The translations under genes and the position numbers were made by a program. Positions 6,447 through 13,520 of a stretch of 14,752 bases of DNA are shown in pieces (position 1 is the first letter of the stretch; every line of letters starts with the position of its first letter). This DNA comes from an uncultured Actinomycetes bacterium (GTDB taxonomy: Bacteria > Actinomycetota > Actinomycetes > Nanopelagicales > Nanopelagicaceae): contig CAIYQS010000150.1 of the NCBI GenBank assembly GCA_903928395.1, forward strand, positions 1 to 14,752, read 5' to 3'. Below the pieces are notes generated by a model. The model did not search any database. It worked only from the letters and a program-made list of their open reading frames with translations, and was not told the DNA's origin.

Positions 6447-8348
6447 TCATCGGACCCAGACTGTGACAAGGGGGGTTTGTACTGCAGCGAAATTCTGATC
6501 AGAAGCAATACCAACTCGAAATGGCACAAACCCGGGCGCGTCATTTGTAACGGCAAAAGTTACCATCCCTGTTGCATCTGTCGTAGCGTGCGCGCCATTA
6601 TTTAAGGTGACGGGCACTCCCGCCACCGCCGGGAGCACATGGGCAACGATTGAGTAAGAGATGCCAACTTTCATAGAGGCCGGGATGGCCCACGATAATT
6701 GTCTTGAAACCTTGACCGATACTGTCGGTGTATCACCCTCAAGTCGTTGCCACGTTGCATCGGTGAACATCCGAACATTGGTGTTTTGAGTTAATTGCAG
6801 CGTTGCGGTGTACGTTCCATCTGCAGCGGTAACACCATCTTGAACCGTCATCCACGTTCCTCCAGCAATTTGTGTCTGAAGGTGGACTGGTATTCCAGCG
6901 GCTGGAGTTTTGTCGGGGAGTAAAAAGGTGCCAGTAAGGTTTGTTGGAGTTCCGATAGAAATATTGGTCGAATCAGCGGTGAGTGAAGCGCTGACGGAAT
7001 CTGGGGAGATTGCCAAAGCAACTACTCGAATTGCCTGAAACGCACTTGGATCTTCCATGCCAAAAGTCCACTCGGAAAGTCCACCAAGTCTGTATTGAGC
7101 AACAAGATTGGCACGAGCAGTAAAACCCCTAGCATCCTGATACCAAACCGTTCGATAAGCGGTACACGTAGTGAGTGCGCCACTAGCCGTCGTTCCGTTA
7201 TATATTTTTTGATAGGTAAAAGATGTCTCCGCAAAAGTCTGGTTGTAGGTAGGCGTAGCTCCATATGTAGCAGCGAGCGAAGCTGCATTGTGCATGACGA
7301 CGGTTCCTACTACGCCGGGTGCAACGGCTTTGGTGTAATTGATCGGCAAGGATGGACAGGTGCCGACCACTTTTGTGACCCAGTCTCGTCCATACCCTGG
7401 AATACCAATAAATATCTTTGAAGCTGGAACGACGGATACTGCATACGTAACAGCGCTTGTGGTCCACTGGAGTGGTCCTATTGGCCCAGGCGTTTTTGTC
7501 GAGTAGTCATAAGCCATGATGTGCAACTGATCTATCATCGAAGCTACTTGAGACCAGGCATACACGTAATAACCCTTTTTGCCTGATGCTGGATCGAAAA
7601 GTGGCGGAGTAGTTATGGAGAGAATTTTTCCTTGCGCATGCAACGCGGTTGATAGATCGGTGATGAACTGCACCCAACGCACCTCGGTGGTCGGCCAACT
7701 TGAAATTGGGTCTACGTAGGCAAAATTTTCGAAGTCCAGGTCAATTCCGTCGAATTTATTTGAGGTCACCAAATTGAGGATGGTGTTGACCACAGTCGCG
7801 CGTGAGGTCGGGTCGGCGAGCAAATTCGAGAGAACCATCGGAGAAACTTGACCTGTCTTTGGATTTACATCCGTTCCATCAGTAATTGTTGGGATGATTT
7901 TGAATCCCGCCGCCTGCATAGATTGCAAGGGAACTGACATTGGTACCGTCGAGTTGGCTGGTGTATACAAATCAGTCACTGTGCGTTGATCCTTCAATGA
8001 AAACCAGAAGGGAGAAACCTGTTGAATGAGGTCTGCATTTAATATTGCCGAAGGTAGAGCAGTTTTCATTGAGTAATAAGGAATCCAACCAGTGAGAATT
8101 TTTCGAGGTTGACCGATAGTTGATGGGGTCGTTGACGGTGACGAAGAAGGCGATCCGGTCGGCGTTGAGGGAGCTGAAGTATAAGTTGGGTTTGGAGTCG
8201 CGCTGGACGGAGTGCTTACGCTCGAGCTCGGGCTTGGGCTTGGAGTGGTATCCGCGCGGGATGGGGCAACTAAGCTACAGGTGCTTAAAATCAAAGAAGC
8301 AACGACAACTCCGACCCTTGGAAGGACCGCAGACCCGCGGGGTCTCAC
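6447..8348 (-). CDS. Secreted glycoside hydrolase family 18 protein with C-terminal Ig-like domains
   Basis: The 633-residue exported enzyme begins with basic residues, a hydrophobic core (~12-28) and a likely signal-peptidase site after SRA (A32). Residues 33-83 are a Ser/Thr/Pro-rich linker. The GH18 barrel runs from ~84 (GWIPYY) to ~432, with the complete DxxDxDxE signature D200, D203, D205, E207 (E207 the acid/base) and the MAYDY strand motif. Residues ~440-633 look like two beta-sandwich (Ig/Big-like) domains. GH18 proteins cleave beta-1,4 GlcNAc linkages in chitin or peptidoglycan; the sequence is closer in feel to YaaH/SleL-type hydrolases than to classical chitinases, but no LysM is present. 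The start is GTG at 8346-8348, overlapping the preceding stop as GTGA, so translation is coupled to the DUF3039 gene. LSTC at 21-24 is a poor lipobox. Confidence 0.93.
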   Translation of the reverse strand: MRPRGSAVLPRVGVVVASLILSTCSLVAPSRADTTPSPSPSSSVSTPSSATPNPTYTSAPSTPTGSPSSSPSTTPSTIGQPRKILTGWIPYYSMKTALPSAILNADLIQQVSPFWFSLKDQRTVTDLYTPANSTVPMSVPLQSMQAAGFKIIPTITDGTDVNPKTGQVSPMVLSNLLADPTSRATVVNTILNLVTSNKFDGIDLDFENFAYVDPISSWPTTEVRWVQFITDLSTALHAQGKILSITTPPLFDPASGKKGYYVYAWSQVASMIDQLHIMAYDYSTKTPGPIGPLQWTTSAVTYAVSVVPASKIFIGIPGYGRDWVTKVVGTCPSLPINYTKAVAPGVVGTVVMHNAASLAATYGATPTYNQTFAETSFTYQKIYNGTTASGALTTCTAYRTVWYQDARGFTARANLVAQYRLGGLSEWTFGMEDPSAFQAIRVVALAISPDSVSASLTADSTNISIGTPTNLTGTFLLPDKTPAAGIPVHLQTQIAGGTWMTVQDGVTAADGTYTATLQLTQNTNVRMFTDATWQRLEGDTPTVSVKVSRQLSWAIPASMKVGISYSIVAHVLPAVAGVPVTLNNGAHATTDATGMVTFAVTNDAPGFVPFRVGIASDQNFAAVQTPLVTVWVR

Positions 8349-8638
8349 TCTTTCTTCAATCCGTCATAAATCTCTTTGCATGTCGGGCAGATCGGAAATT
8401 TTTCAGGGTCTCTACTCGGTACCCATTTCTTGCCACAAAGCGCGCGGACGGGTTTTCCCGAAACCATCGCCTCCGTGATTTTCTCTTTACGAACATAATG
8501 CGAAAAACGTTCGTGGTCGCCTTCATCGGTAGGGGCTAACCGCTCCTCTTCTAAGGTGTCAGTGCCACCAATTCCGATCGGTTCCCCGCGGGATGGCAAG
8601 AAGGGGTTTTTCATAACCTCTATGTTATCGCCTACCAT
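8345..8638 (-). CDS. DUF3039 family protein, putative small zinc-binding protein
   Basis: This small soluble protein (97 residues from the outer ATG) matches the actinobacterial DUF3039 pattern: TDEGDHERFSHYVRK from 37, then ALCGKKWVPSRDPEKFPICPTCKEIY. C68, the C84-x2-C87 pair and H42/H47 could form a zinc site (inference). The function is unknown. Two starts are possible: ATG at 8636-8638 (used here) and ATG at 8612-8614 (residue 9). The inner one is a serious alternative: a TAACAT -10-like box lies seven bases before it, as expected for a leaderless transcript, and the outer ATG leaves only six bases to the divergent argF start. The stop overlaps the GH18 start (GTGA). Confidence 0.88.
   Translation of the reverse strand: MVGDNIEVMKNPFLPSRGEPIGIGGTDTLEEERLAPTDEGDHERFSHYVRKEKITEAMVSGKPVRALCGKKWVPSRDPEKFPICPTCKEIYDGLKKE
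8610..8638 (+). promoter_or_regulatory. Candidate leaderless promoter of argF
   Basis: TTCATA (8610-8615), a 17-bp spacer and TACCAT (8633-8638, fitting TAnnnT) place the RNA start at the A of the argF ATG, six bases after the -10. No Shine-Dalgarno precedes the ATG, which fits leaderless translation, common in Actinobacteria. The elements overlap the start of the divergent DUF3039 gene. Confidence 0.4.
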
Positions 8639-8649
8639 TACTCAATGAA
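8622..8649 (-). promoter_or_regulatory. Candidate promoter of the DUF3039-GH18-clpS block
   Basis: On the minus strand TTCATT (8649-8644) and TAACAT (8627-8622) are 16 bp apart, and the ATG at 8614 begins seven bases after the -10. If used, transcription would be leaderless from the inner DUF3039 start. This promoter and the argF one occupy the same 40 bp on opposite strands. Confidence 0.35.
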
Positions 8650-9589
8650 GGATCTACTGCGTACCTCCGACCTGAGTACAGATGACGTCGAGCTTTTACT
8701 TGACACGGCGGCCGAATTCGCGATCAAGCCCTTCTCAGCCAACACTGCGCTGGCAAACCGCACTGTTGCGATCTATATGACTAAACCTTCAACTAGAACG
8801 CGGCTTGCCTCAGAGACAGCAGTCGCACACCTAGGGGGTAACTCGATATTTATACGCGGCGATGATCTACAAATCGGTAGAGGAGAAACAATTGCCGATA
8901 CCGCTCGAATTATCAGTGGATACGCAGCAGCGCTCATCATTCGCACTTTTAAACAATCCGATGTTGATGAACTTGGAATTAACTCAACAATTCCTGTGAT
9001 CAACGGGCTGACTGACGATGATCACCCAACACAATTATTGGCGGAGTGGGCAACGATCCGAGAAGTCTTTGGGAACGATATTTCCGGCCGAAAATTCACG
9101 TACGTCGGTGATGGAAACAATATGGCTCATGCCTGGTTGACAATGGGAGCACTAATGGGTGCGCACGTTGTTGTCGCAACTCCTGGGGGTGCATATGCAC
9201 CTTCACAAGCAGCTGTTGACTCGGCACTGCACATCGCTTCGAAAACAAATGCACAAATCGAAATCCTTACTGACCCCGAGGCAGCAGCAAAAGACGCAAG
9301 TGTTTTATATACGGACGTCTGGATGTCGATGGGAGATCCCGAAAGCGAGCGAGCTGCAAAACTCAAAGCCCTCGCCCCTTATGCTGTTACGCCGCAGCTT
9401 ATGAATTTAACTTCACGTGATGCAATATTTATGCATTGTCTCCCAGCCCATCGTGGCGAAGAGGTCGCTGCCGAGGTTATTGATGGCGACCGGTCGGTCG
9501 TCTGGCGTGAGGCATATCACCGTCGAACCACGATTCAGGCAATTTTGTATCACTTAGTGCGTGGAGATTTGAGTGGGAACACCTATTAA
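8645..9589 (+). CDS. argF: Ornithine carbamoyltransferase
   Basis: The 314-residue cytoplasmic enzyme makes citrulline from ornithine and carbamoyl phosphate in arginine synthesis. The carbamoyl-phosphate site STRTR is at 49-53, DDHPTQ with the HPTQ motif at 127-130, then FTYVGDGNNMAHAWL. The DVWMSMGDPE segment (the SMG loop, specific to ornithine rather than aspartate transcarbamylases) and HCLP at 264-267 complete the active site. It starts abruptly at MKDLLRTSDLS, normal for actinobacterial versions. A catabolic (arcB) role cannot be fully excluded, but no arginine deiminase genes are nearby. It stands apart from other arg genes; the usual argC-J-B-D-F-R cluster is not in this window. It is divergent from DUF3039 and followed by a hairpin and the pnt genes. 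Confidence 0.96.
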   Translation: MKDLLRTSDLSTDDVELLLDTAAEFAIKPFSANTALANRTVAIYMTKPSTRTRLASETAVAHLGGNSIFIRGDDLQIGRGETIADTARIISGYAAALIIRTFKQSDVDELGINSTIPVINGLTDDDHPTQLLAEWATIREVFGNDISGRKFTYVGDGNNMAHAWLTMGALMGAHVVVATPGGAYAPSQAAVDSALHIASKTNAQIEILTDPEAAAKDASVLYTDVWMSMGDPESERAAKLKALAPYAVTPQLMNLTSRDAIFMHCLPAHRGEEVAAEVIDGDRSVVWREAYHRRTTIQAILYHLVRGDLSGNTY

Positions 9590-9600
9590 TTAGTTTTTAA

Positions 9601-9621
9601 GTGAAAAGTCCTACTTTTTAC
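9601..9621 (+). terminator. AT-rich inverted repeat between argF and pntAA
   Basis: GTGAAAAGT-CCT-ACTTTTTAC can form a 9-bp stem (one G-T pair) with a 3-nt loop, 12 bases after the argF stop and preceded by TTTTTAA. It may be a weak bidirectional terminator. It also overlaps the expected -35 region of the pnt promoter, so an operator role is an alternative. Confidence 0.35.
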
Positions 9622-9640
9622 CTGTTTCGCTCGCTAGATT
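9612..9640 (+). promoter_or_regulatory. Candidate leaderless promoter of the pnt operon
   Basis: TAGATT (9635-9640, fitting TAnnnT) lies exactly six bases before the pntAA ATG, the same spacing as the argF -10, and no Shine-Dalgarno is present. The -35 position 17 bp upstream (TACTTT, 9612-9617) is poor and lies within the inverted repeat, so an activator or unusual recognition may be needed. Confidence 0.4.
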
Positions 9641-9646
9641 GTCGCC

Positions 9647-10753
9647 ATGCGTGTAGCCGTTCCTAAAGAAACACGACTTGGCGAAAAACGAGTCGCCCTC
9701 GTCCCCGACATCATTTCAAAGCTCACTAAAGCTGGACTTGAAGTCAATATCGAATCTGGTGCAGGAGTTGATTCGCAATTCTCTGATGCGCAATTCTCAG
9801 CAGCCGGTGCAACCGTTACCAACGGAAATGTGATCAGCGATGCAGATGTAATCCTTTCGGTGCAACCGTTGACCCCACAACAAATTTCAACCTTAAGAAA
9901 AGGTGCTATTACTATCTCGTTTTTATCACCGACGACTGCATCGGACTCGATTGCGGCCGCTGTATCTGCCGGGGTAACAGCGATTTCCCTAGAACTTGTG
10001 CCGCGTATTTCGCGGGCGCAATCGATGGATGCACTTACCTCGCAAGCACTATGCGCAGGATACAAAGCCGCGCTTGTTGGTGCCGACCTTTCTCCCCGAT
10101 TCTTCCCGTTGCTCATGACGGCTGCCGGGACAGTTACTCCCGCAAATGTTGTGGTGCTTGGCGCCGGGGTTGCCGGTCTGCAAGCAATCGCAACATCCAA
10201 ACGGCTAGGAGCAGTTGTAAGTGCTTACGATGTTCGCCCCGCTTCTGCAGATGAAGTTCGCTCAATGGGGGCAAAATTTATTACTCTCGAACTTGAAGCC
10301 TTGGAAGGTGCCGGCGGATACGCGAGAGAGATGACGGAAGATCGCGCTGCAAAGCAACGTGAACTCTTGACTCCATACATCGCAGCTGCCAATGTGCTTA
10401 TTACTACCGCTGCGGTTCCTGGTCGTCCAGCCCCGCGGCTAGTCACTGCCGAAATGGTCGCAACGATGGCTCCGGGTTCTGTCGTTGTAGACCTCGCTGC
10501 CGAAACCGGTGGCAATGTCGAAGGCACAAAGCCAGGTGAAATAGTTGTTACCGATAACGGCGTGCGCATGTGGGGTGGCAAGGATGTGCCAAGTCAACTG
10601 GCTTTTCATGCTTCCATGCTCTACTCCCGAAATGTAGTTAATTTATTGCTACTGATGGTTAAGGAAGGGCAAGTTATCCCTAACTTTGAAGATGAAATTA
10701 TCGATGCCGCAACCGTCACGATGAACGGCGAAAATCGCAAGGGAGCCAAGTAA
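9647..10753 (+). CDS. pntAA: NAD(P) transhydrogenase subunit alpha part 1 (NAD-binding domain I)
   Basis: The 368-residue soluble subunit binds NAD(H) in the proton-translocating transhydrogenase, which uses the proton gradient to drive NADH + NADP+ to NAD+ + NADPH. It opens with RVAVPKETRLGEKRVALVP, the alanine-dehydrogenase/PNT N-terminal motif. A Rossmann GAGVAG at 172-177 is followed by YDVR, and RPAPRLVTAEMVATMAPGSVVVDLAAETGGN lies further on. It ends without membrane helices, so the alpha chain is split into two genes, as in Mycobacterium and Rhodospirillum. Alanine dehydrogenase is excluded by the adjacent pntAB and pntB. The stop directly abuts the pntAB ATG. Confidence 0.96.
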   Translation: MRVAVPKETRLGEKRVALVPDIISKLTKAGLEVNIESGAGVDSQFSDAQFSAAGATVTNGNVISDADVILSVQPLTPQQISTLRKGAITISFLSPTTASDSIAAAVSAGVTAISLELVPRISRAQSMDALTSQALCAGYKAALVGADLSPRFFPLLMTAAGTVTPANVVVLGAGVAGLQAIATSKRLGAVVSAYDVRPASADEVRSMGAKFITLELEALEGAGGYAREMTEDRAAKQRELLTPYIAAANVLITTAAVPGRPAPRLVTAEMVATMAPGSVVVDLAAETGGNVEGTKPGEIVVTDNGVRMWGGKDVPSQLAFHASMLYSRNVVNLLLLMVKEGQVIPNFEDEIIDAATVTMNGENRKGAK

Positions 10754-11077
10754 ATGAGTAATGGTTTAGCGCTGCTATCCATCTTTGTCTTATCTGTTTT
10801 CATTGGTTTTGAAGTCGTTTCAAAAGTTTCAACGACACTTCATACGCCGCTGATGTCAGGCGCAAATGCAATTCATGGAATCATCCTGATCGGCGCCATA
10901 ACTGTGACTGATCGGGCTACGAATAATTTACAACTTGGTTTGGGAGTTGCTGCAATTGTCCTGGCAACGATCAATATGGTTGGTGGCTTTGTGGTGACAG
11001 ACCGAATGCTTGAAATGTTCAAAGGCAAACCTCGAGTAAAGAAGGAAGTTGAAGTAGCCGGAGGTGAGACCAAGTGA
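10754..11077 (+). CDS. pntAB: NAD(P) transhydrogenase subunit alpha part 2 (membrane)
   Basis: The 107-residue membrane subunit supplies part of the proton channel (domain II). Three hydrophobic helices are visible at ~4-22, ~33-51 and ~60-84. The highly conserved FVLSVFIGFEVVSKV and TLHTPLMSGANAIHGIILIGA segments identify it firmly. The C-terminus is a short charged tail (KGKPRVKKEVEV). Its ATG directly follows the pntAA TAA, and its TGA overlaps the pntB GTG (GTGA), so the three genes form one translationally coupled operon. A GGAGG site within its last codons serves pntB. Confidence 0.95.
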   Translation: MSNGLALLSIFVLSVFIGFEVVSKVSTTLHTPLMSGANAIHGIILIGAITVTDRATNNLQLGLGVAAIVLATINMVGGFVVTDRMLEMFKGKPRVKKEVEVAGGETK

Positions 11078-12453
11078 ATCAAAATCTTTATGACCTGCTT
11101 GGGCTTGGAGTTGCAGTTTGCTTCATCATGGCTCTTAAAGGATTGTCTTCACCCAAGTCAGCTCGCCGTGGAAATTTAATCGGTGCTGCTGGTGCTTTTG
11201 CCGCGACTGATTTAGTTTTCTTTGCACCTGGCGCAACTCATAATCACAAATGGTGGATTCTTGCGGCAATTGCTGTTGGAGTACTTGTTGGAGTTCCAGC
11301 TGCTCGCAAAATTCAGATGACGCAGATGCCGCAAATGGTGGCGCTATTCAACGGCGTCGGAGGTGGCGCTGCGGCACTGGTTGCAATTGTTGAGTATCTA
11401 AAACTCGGCTCTACTGCAAGCACCGCAGAAGTTCTTGCCACTGTTTTCACAGTCATCATCGGATGTGTCTCCTTTTCGGGTTCCATTGTCACATTTCTAA
11501 AACTGCAAGAGATTATGACAACTCGACCTGTCGTATTTCCAGGTGGCCGTTTTGTTATCGCGGGCACTCTTGTAGGAGTTCTTGGAACAGCAGAATGGGT
11601 TGTGCACTCGTTAGGTAACACATCACTTACCGTAATGGCTGTCCTCTCCCTGCTCTTCGGCGTGCTGTTTGTACTACCAGTAGGTGGCGCTGACGTTCCA
11701 ATTGTTATTTCGCTCTTGAACGCATTCACTGGACTATCAGTAGCTGCCAGCGGATACGTTCTTCAGGCAACGCTGTTAATCGTCGCAGGTACATTGGTCG
11801 GTGCTTCGGGAACGATTCTCACTCGCCTCATGGCTGCGGCTATGGGTCGCTCACTCTTTGGGACGCTCTTTGGTGCATTTACGGCCAAGCCTCAAGCAGC
11901 CGTCGAAGGTGGAGAAGTTCGGTCAGTTAAATCTGGCTCACCGGACGATGTTGCGATTCTCCTCAACTATGCCCAGCGGGTGGTTATTGTTCCGGGATTT
12001 GGACTTGCGGTGGCTCAAGCACAACATACGGTGCGCGAGTTGGCTGATTTGCTCAATTCCAAAGGCGTCGATGTTGCTTATGGAATTCACCCTGTTGCCG
12101 GTCGCATGCCAGGACACATGAATGTTCTGCTCGCAGAAGCCAATGTCCCTTACGAGCAGTTGGTGGAAATGGATGAAATCAATCCGACTTTCCCACAAAC
12201 AGATGTTGTTCTTGTAGTGGGTGCTAATGACGTTGTAAATCCTGCTGCCAAGACAACTCATGGGTGCCCTATCTACGGAATGCCAATTTTGGATGTAGCT
12301 TCGGCAGGAAATGTCATCTTCCTTAAGCGCTCCATGCGTCCCGGTTTTGCAGGGATCGAAAATGAACTTCTCTATGACCCAAAGACTACTTTGCTCTTTG
12401 GCGATGCAAAGGATTCATTGACAAAGGTTGTGAGCGCCCTCAAAGCGCTTTAA
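11074..12453 (+). CDS. pntB: NAD(P) transhydrogenase subunit beta
   Basis: The 459-residue subunit holds the rest of the membrane channel and the NADP(H)-binding domain III. Roughly the first 270 residues are hydrophobic helices, including the KIQMTQMPQMVALFNGVGGGAAALVA loop typical of PntB. Domain III occupies ~290-459 with IVPGFGLAVAQAQ, the Rossmann-like NADP site, then YGIHPVAGRMPGHMNVLLAEA, GANDVVNPAA and KRSMRPGFAGIENELLY. The GTG start (11074-11076) has GGAGG nine bases upstream. The TAA overlaps by 4 bp the stop of the convergent old yellow enzyme. The complete set implies membrane-energy-driven NADPH supply. Confidence 0.96.
   Translation: MNQNLYDLLGLGVAVCFIMALKGLSSPKSARRGNLIGAAGAFAATDLVFFAPGATHNHKWWILAAIAVGVLVGVPAARKIQMTQMPQMVALFNGVGGGAAALVAIVEYLKLGSTASTAEVLATVFTVIIGCVSFSGSIVTFLKLQEIMTTRPVVFPGGRFVIAGTLVGVLGTAEWVVHSLGNTSLTVMAVLSLLFGVLFVLPVGGADVPIVISLLNAFTGLSVAASGYVLQATLLIVAGTLVGASGTILTRLMAAAMGRSLFGTLFGAFTAKPQAAVEGGEVRSVKSGSPDDVAILLNYAQRVVIVPGFGLAVAQAQHTVRELADLLNSKGVDVAYGIHPVAGRMPGHMNVLLAEANVPYEQLVEMDEINPTFPQTDVVLVVGANDVVNPAAKTTHGCPIYGMPILDVASAGNVIFLKRSMRPGFAGIENELLYDPKTTLLFGDAKDSLTKVVSALKAL
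12433..12452 (+). terminator. Possible terminator hairpin at the pntB 3' end
   Basis: AGCGC-CCTCAAA-GCGCT (12433-12449) is a 5-bp GC-rich stem within the last pntB codons, followed by TTTAA. The convergent gene ends at the same point, so any terminator must lie within coding sequence. The stem is short and the T-tract poor; this is a weak candidate. Confidence 0.25.
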
Positions 12454-13511
12454 ATCTTGCCGCGATCTATCTGAATCGGCCATTTGATATCGACCCCCAG
12501 AACTTGGGCGGCGTGCAATGGCCAACGCGGATTGCGTAGAAATTCACGTGCCAACATGACGGCGTCTGCTTGACCTGATTCAATGATCACGTTTGCCTGA
12601 TGTGGGTCTGTGATCATTCCTACTGCGGATGTCAAGATTGGCGCACCATTTTTAATCGCCGCAGCGAACGGAACTTGGTATCCAGGTCCAACTTCAATTT
12701 TGGCGGTAGCTGAATTTCCACCGCTAGAAGCATCAATCAGATCAACCCCTAATTGACTCAAATGATTTGCAAGGCGAACGGAGTCTTCAATTGTCCAGCC
12801 TCCTTGGGTCCAGTCCGAGGCAGAAATGCGAACGAAAAGTGGAGCGGATTCAGGGAGGTTGGAACGTACTTCAGTTACAACTTCTTTGAGGAAGCGCGTA
12901 CGGCCATCAAAATCTCCACCGTACTCGTCGGTGCGGTGGTTTGAAAGTGGTGAGTAAAACTCATGCAGAAGGTAACCATGAGCGGCATGGATCTCCACCA
13001 GGTCGAACCCAGCTGATATCGCGCGCTTAGCCGCAACTCCAAAACTTATTACTAGTGCTTGAATTTCTGAAATTGTTAATGCGCGAGGTTCCGGATAGCC
13101 CTCAAAAGCGATTGCACTTGGAGCAACTGCTTGCCATCCGCCCTCTTCTTGGGTTGCCATCCTGCGTGCGATCCAAGGAACGGCAGTTCCTCCCTTTCGC
13201 CCAGCATGCGCCAATTGAATTCCGATTTTGGAGCCTTGCGAATGGGCAAAATCAACAATTGGTTTCCAGGCTGCGACTTGGTCATCGTTGTAAATGCCTG
13301 GGCACCCAATTGATATTCGACCTTCAGCTACAACGCCCGTCGCTTCAGCAACTATTAATCCGGCACCACCTGTTGCGAAACTTCCCAAATGCACGTGATG
13401 CCACTCTCCCACTACTCCATCCGTTGCGGAGTACTGGCACATTGGGCTAACCCAAGCACGATTCTTAATTTCCAGACCACGAATAACAATTGGATCAAAA
13501 AGTTGCGGCAT
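12450..13511 (-). CDS. Old yellow enzyme, YqjM/NamA-type NAD(P)H:flavin ene-reductase
   Basis: The 353-residue FMN-dependent TIM barrel belongs to the thermophilic-like (YqjM) class that reduces activated C=C bonds of enones, quinone-like or electrophilic compounds with NADPH. Class markers are present: SPMCQYSA with C25 and Y27 (YqjM C26/Y28), QLAHAGRK, the substrate-binding pair H175/H178 in HAAHGYLLHEFYSPLSNHRTDEYGG, and AREFLRNPRWPLHAA near the end. The physiological substrate is unknown. Its ATG is nine bases after the pirin stop, and AAGGA straddling that stop is a plausible ribosome site, so the two genes are likely one operon. It ends in a 4-bp tail-to-tail overlap with pntB, whose product would supply the NADPH. 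Confidence 0.95.
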   Translation of the reverse strand: MPQLFDPIVIRGLEIKNRAWVSPMCQYSATDGVVGEWHHVHLGSFATGGAGLIVAEATGVVAEGRISIGCPGIYNDDQVAAWKPIVDFAHSQGSKIGIQLAHAGRKGGTAVPWIARRMATQEEGGWQAVAPSAIAFEGYPEPRALTISEIQALVISFGVAAKRAISAGFDLVEIHAAHGYLLHEFYSPLSNHRTDEYGGDFDGRTRFLKEVVTEVRSNLPESAPLFVRISASDWTQGGWTIEDSVRLANHLSQLGVDLIDASSGGNSATAKIEVGPGYQVPFAAAIKNGAPILTSAVGMITDPHQANVIIESGQADAVMLAREFLRNPRWPLHAAQVLGVDIKWPIQIDRGKI

Positions 13512-13520
13512 GTATTTTCC

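Noticed and set aside
8277..8288. Lipoprotein signal (LSTC, residues 21-24) in the GH18 protein
   Set aside because: Thr at the -1 position is atypical for a lipobox, and an ordinary cleavage site after SRA fits better.
9634..10200. 188-residue minus-strand ORF opposite pntAA
   Set aside because: It is a shadow of a strongly conserved gene; its composition shows no motif, and the pntAA frame carries all family signatures.
11313..11729. 138-residue minus-strand ORF opposite pntB
   Set aside because: Thr/Ser/Pro-rich shadow of membrane-helix codons; no start context.
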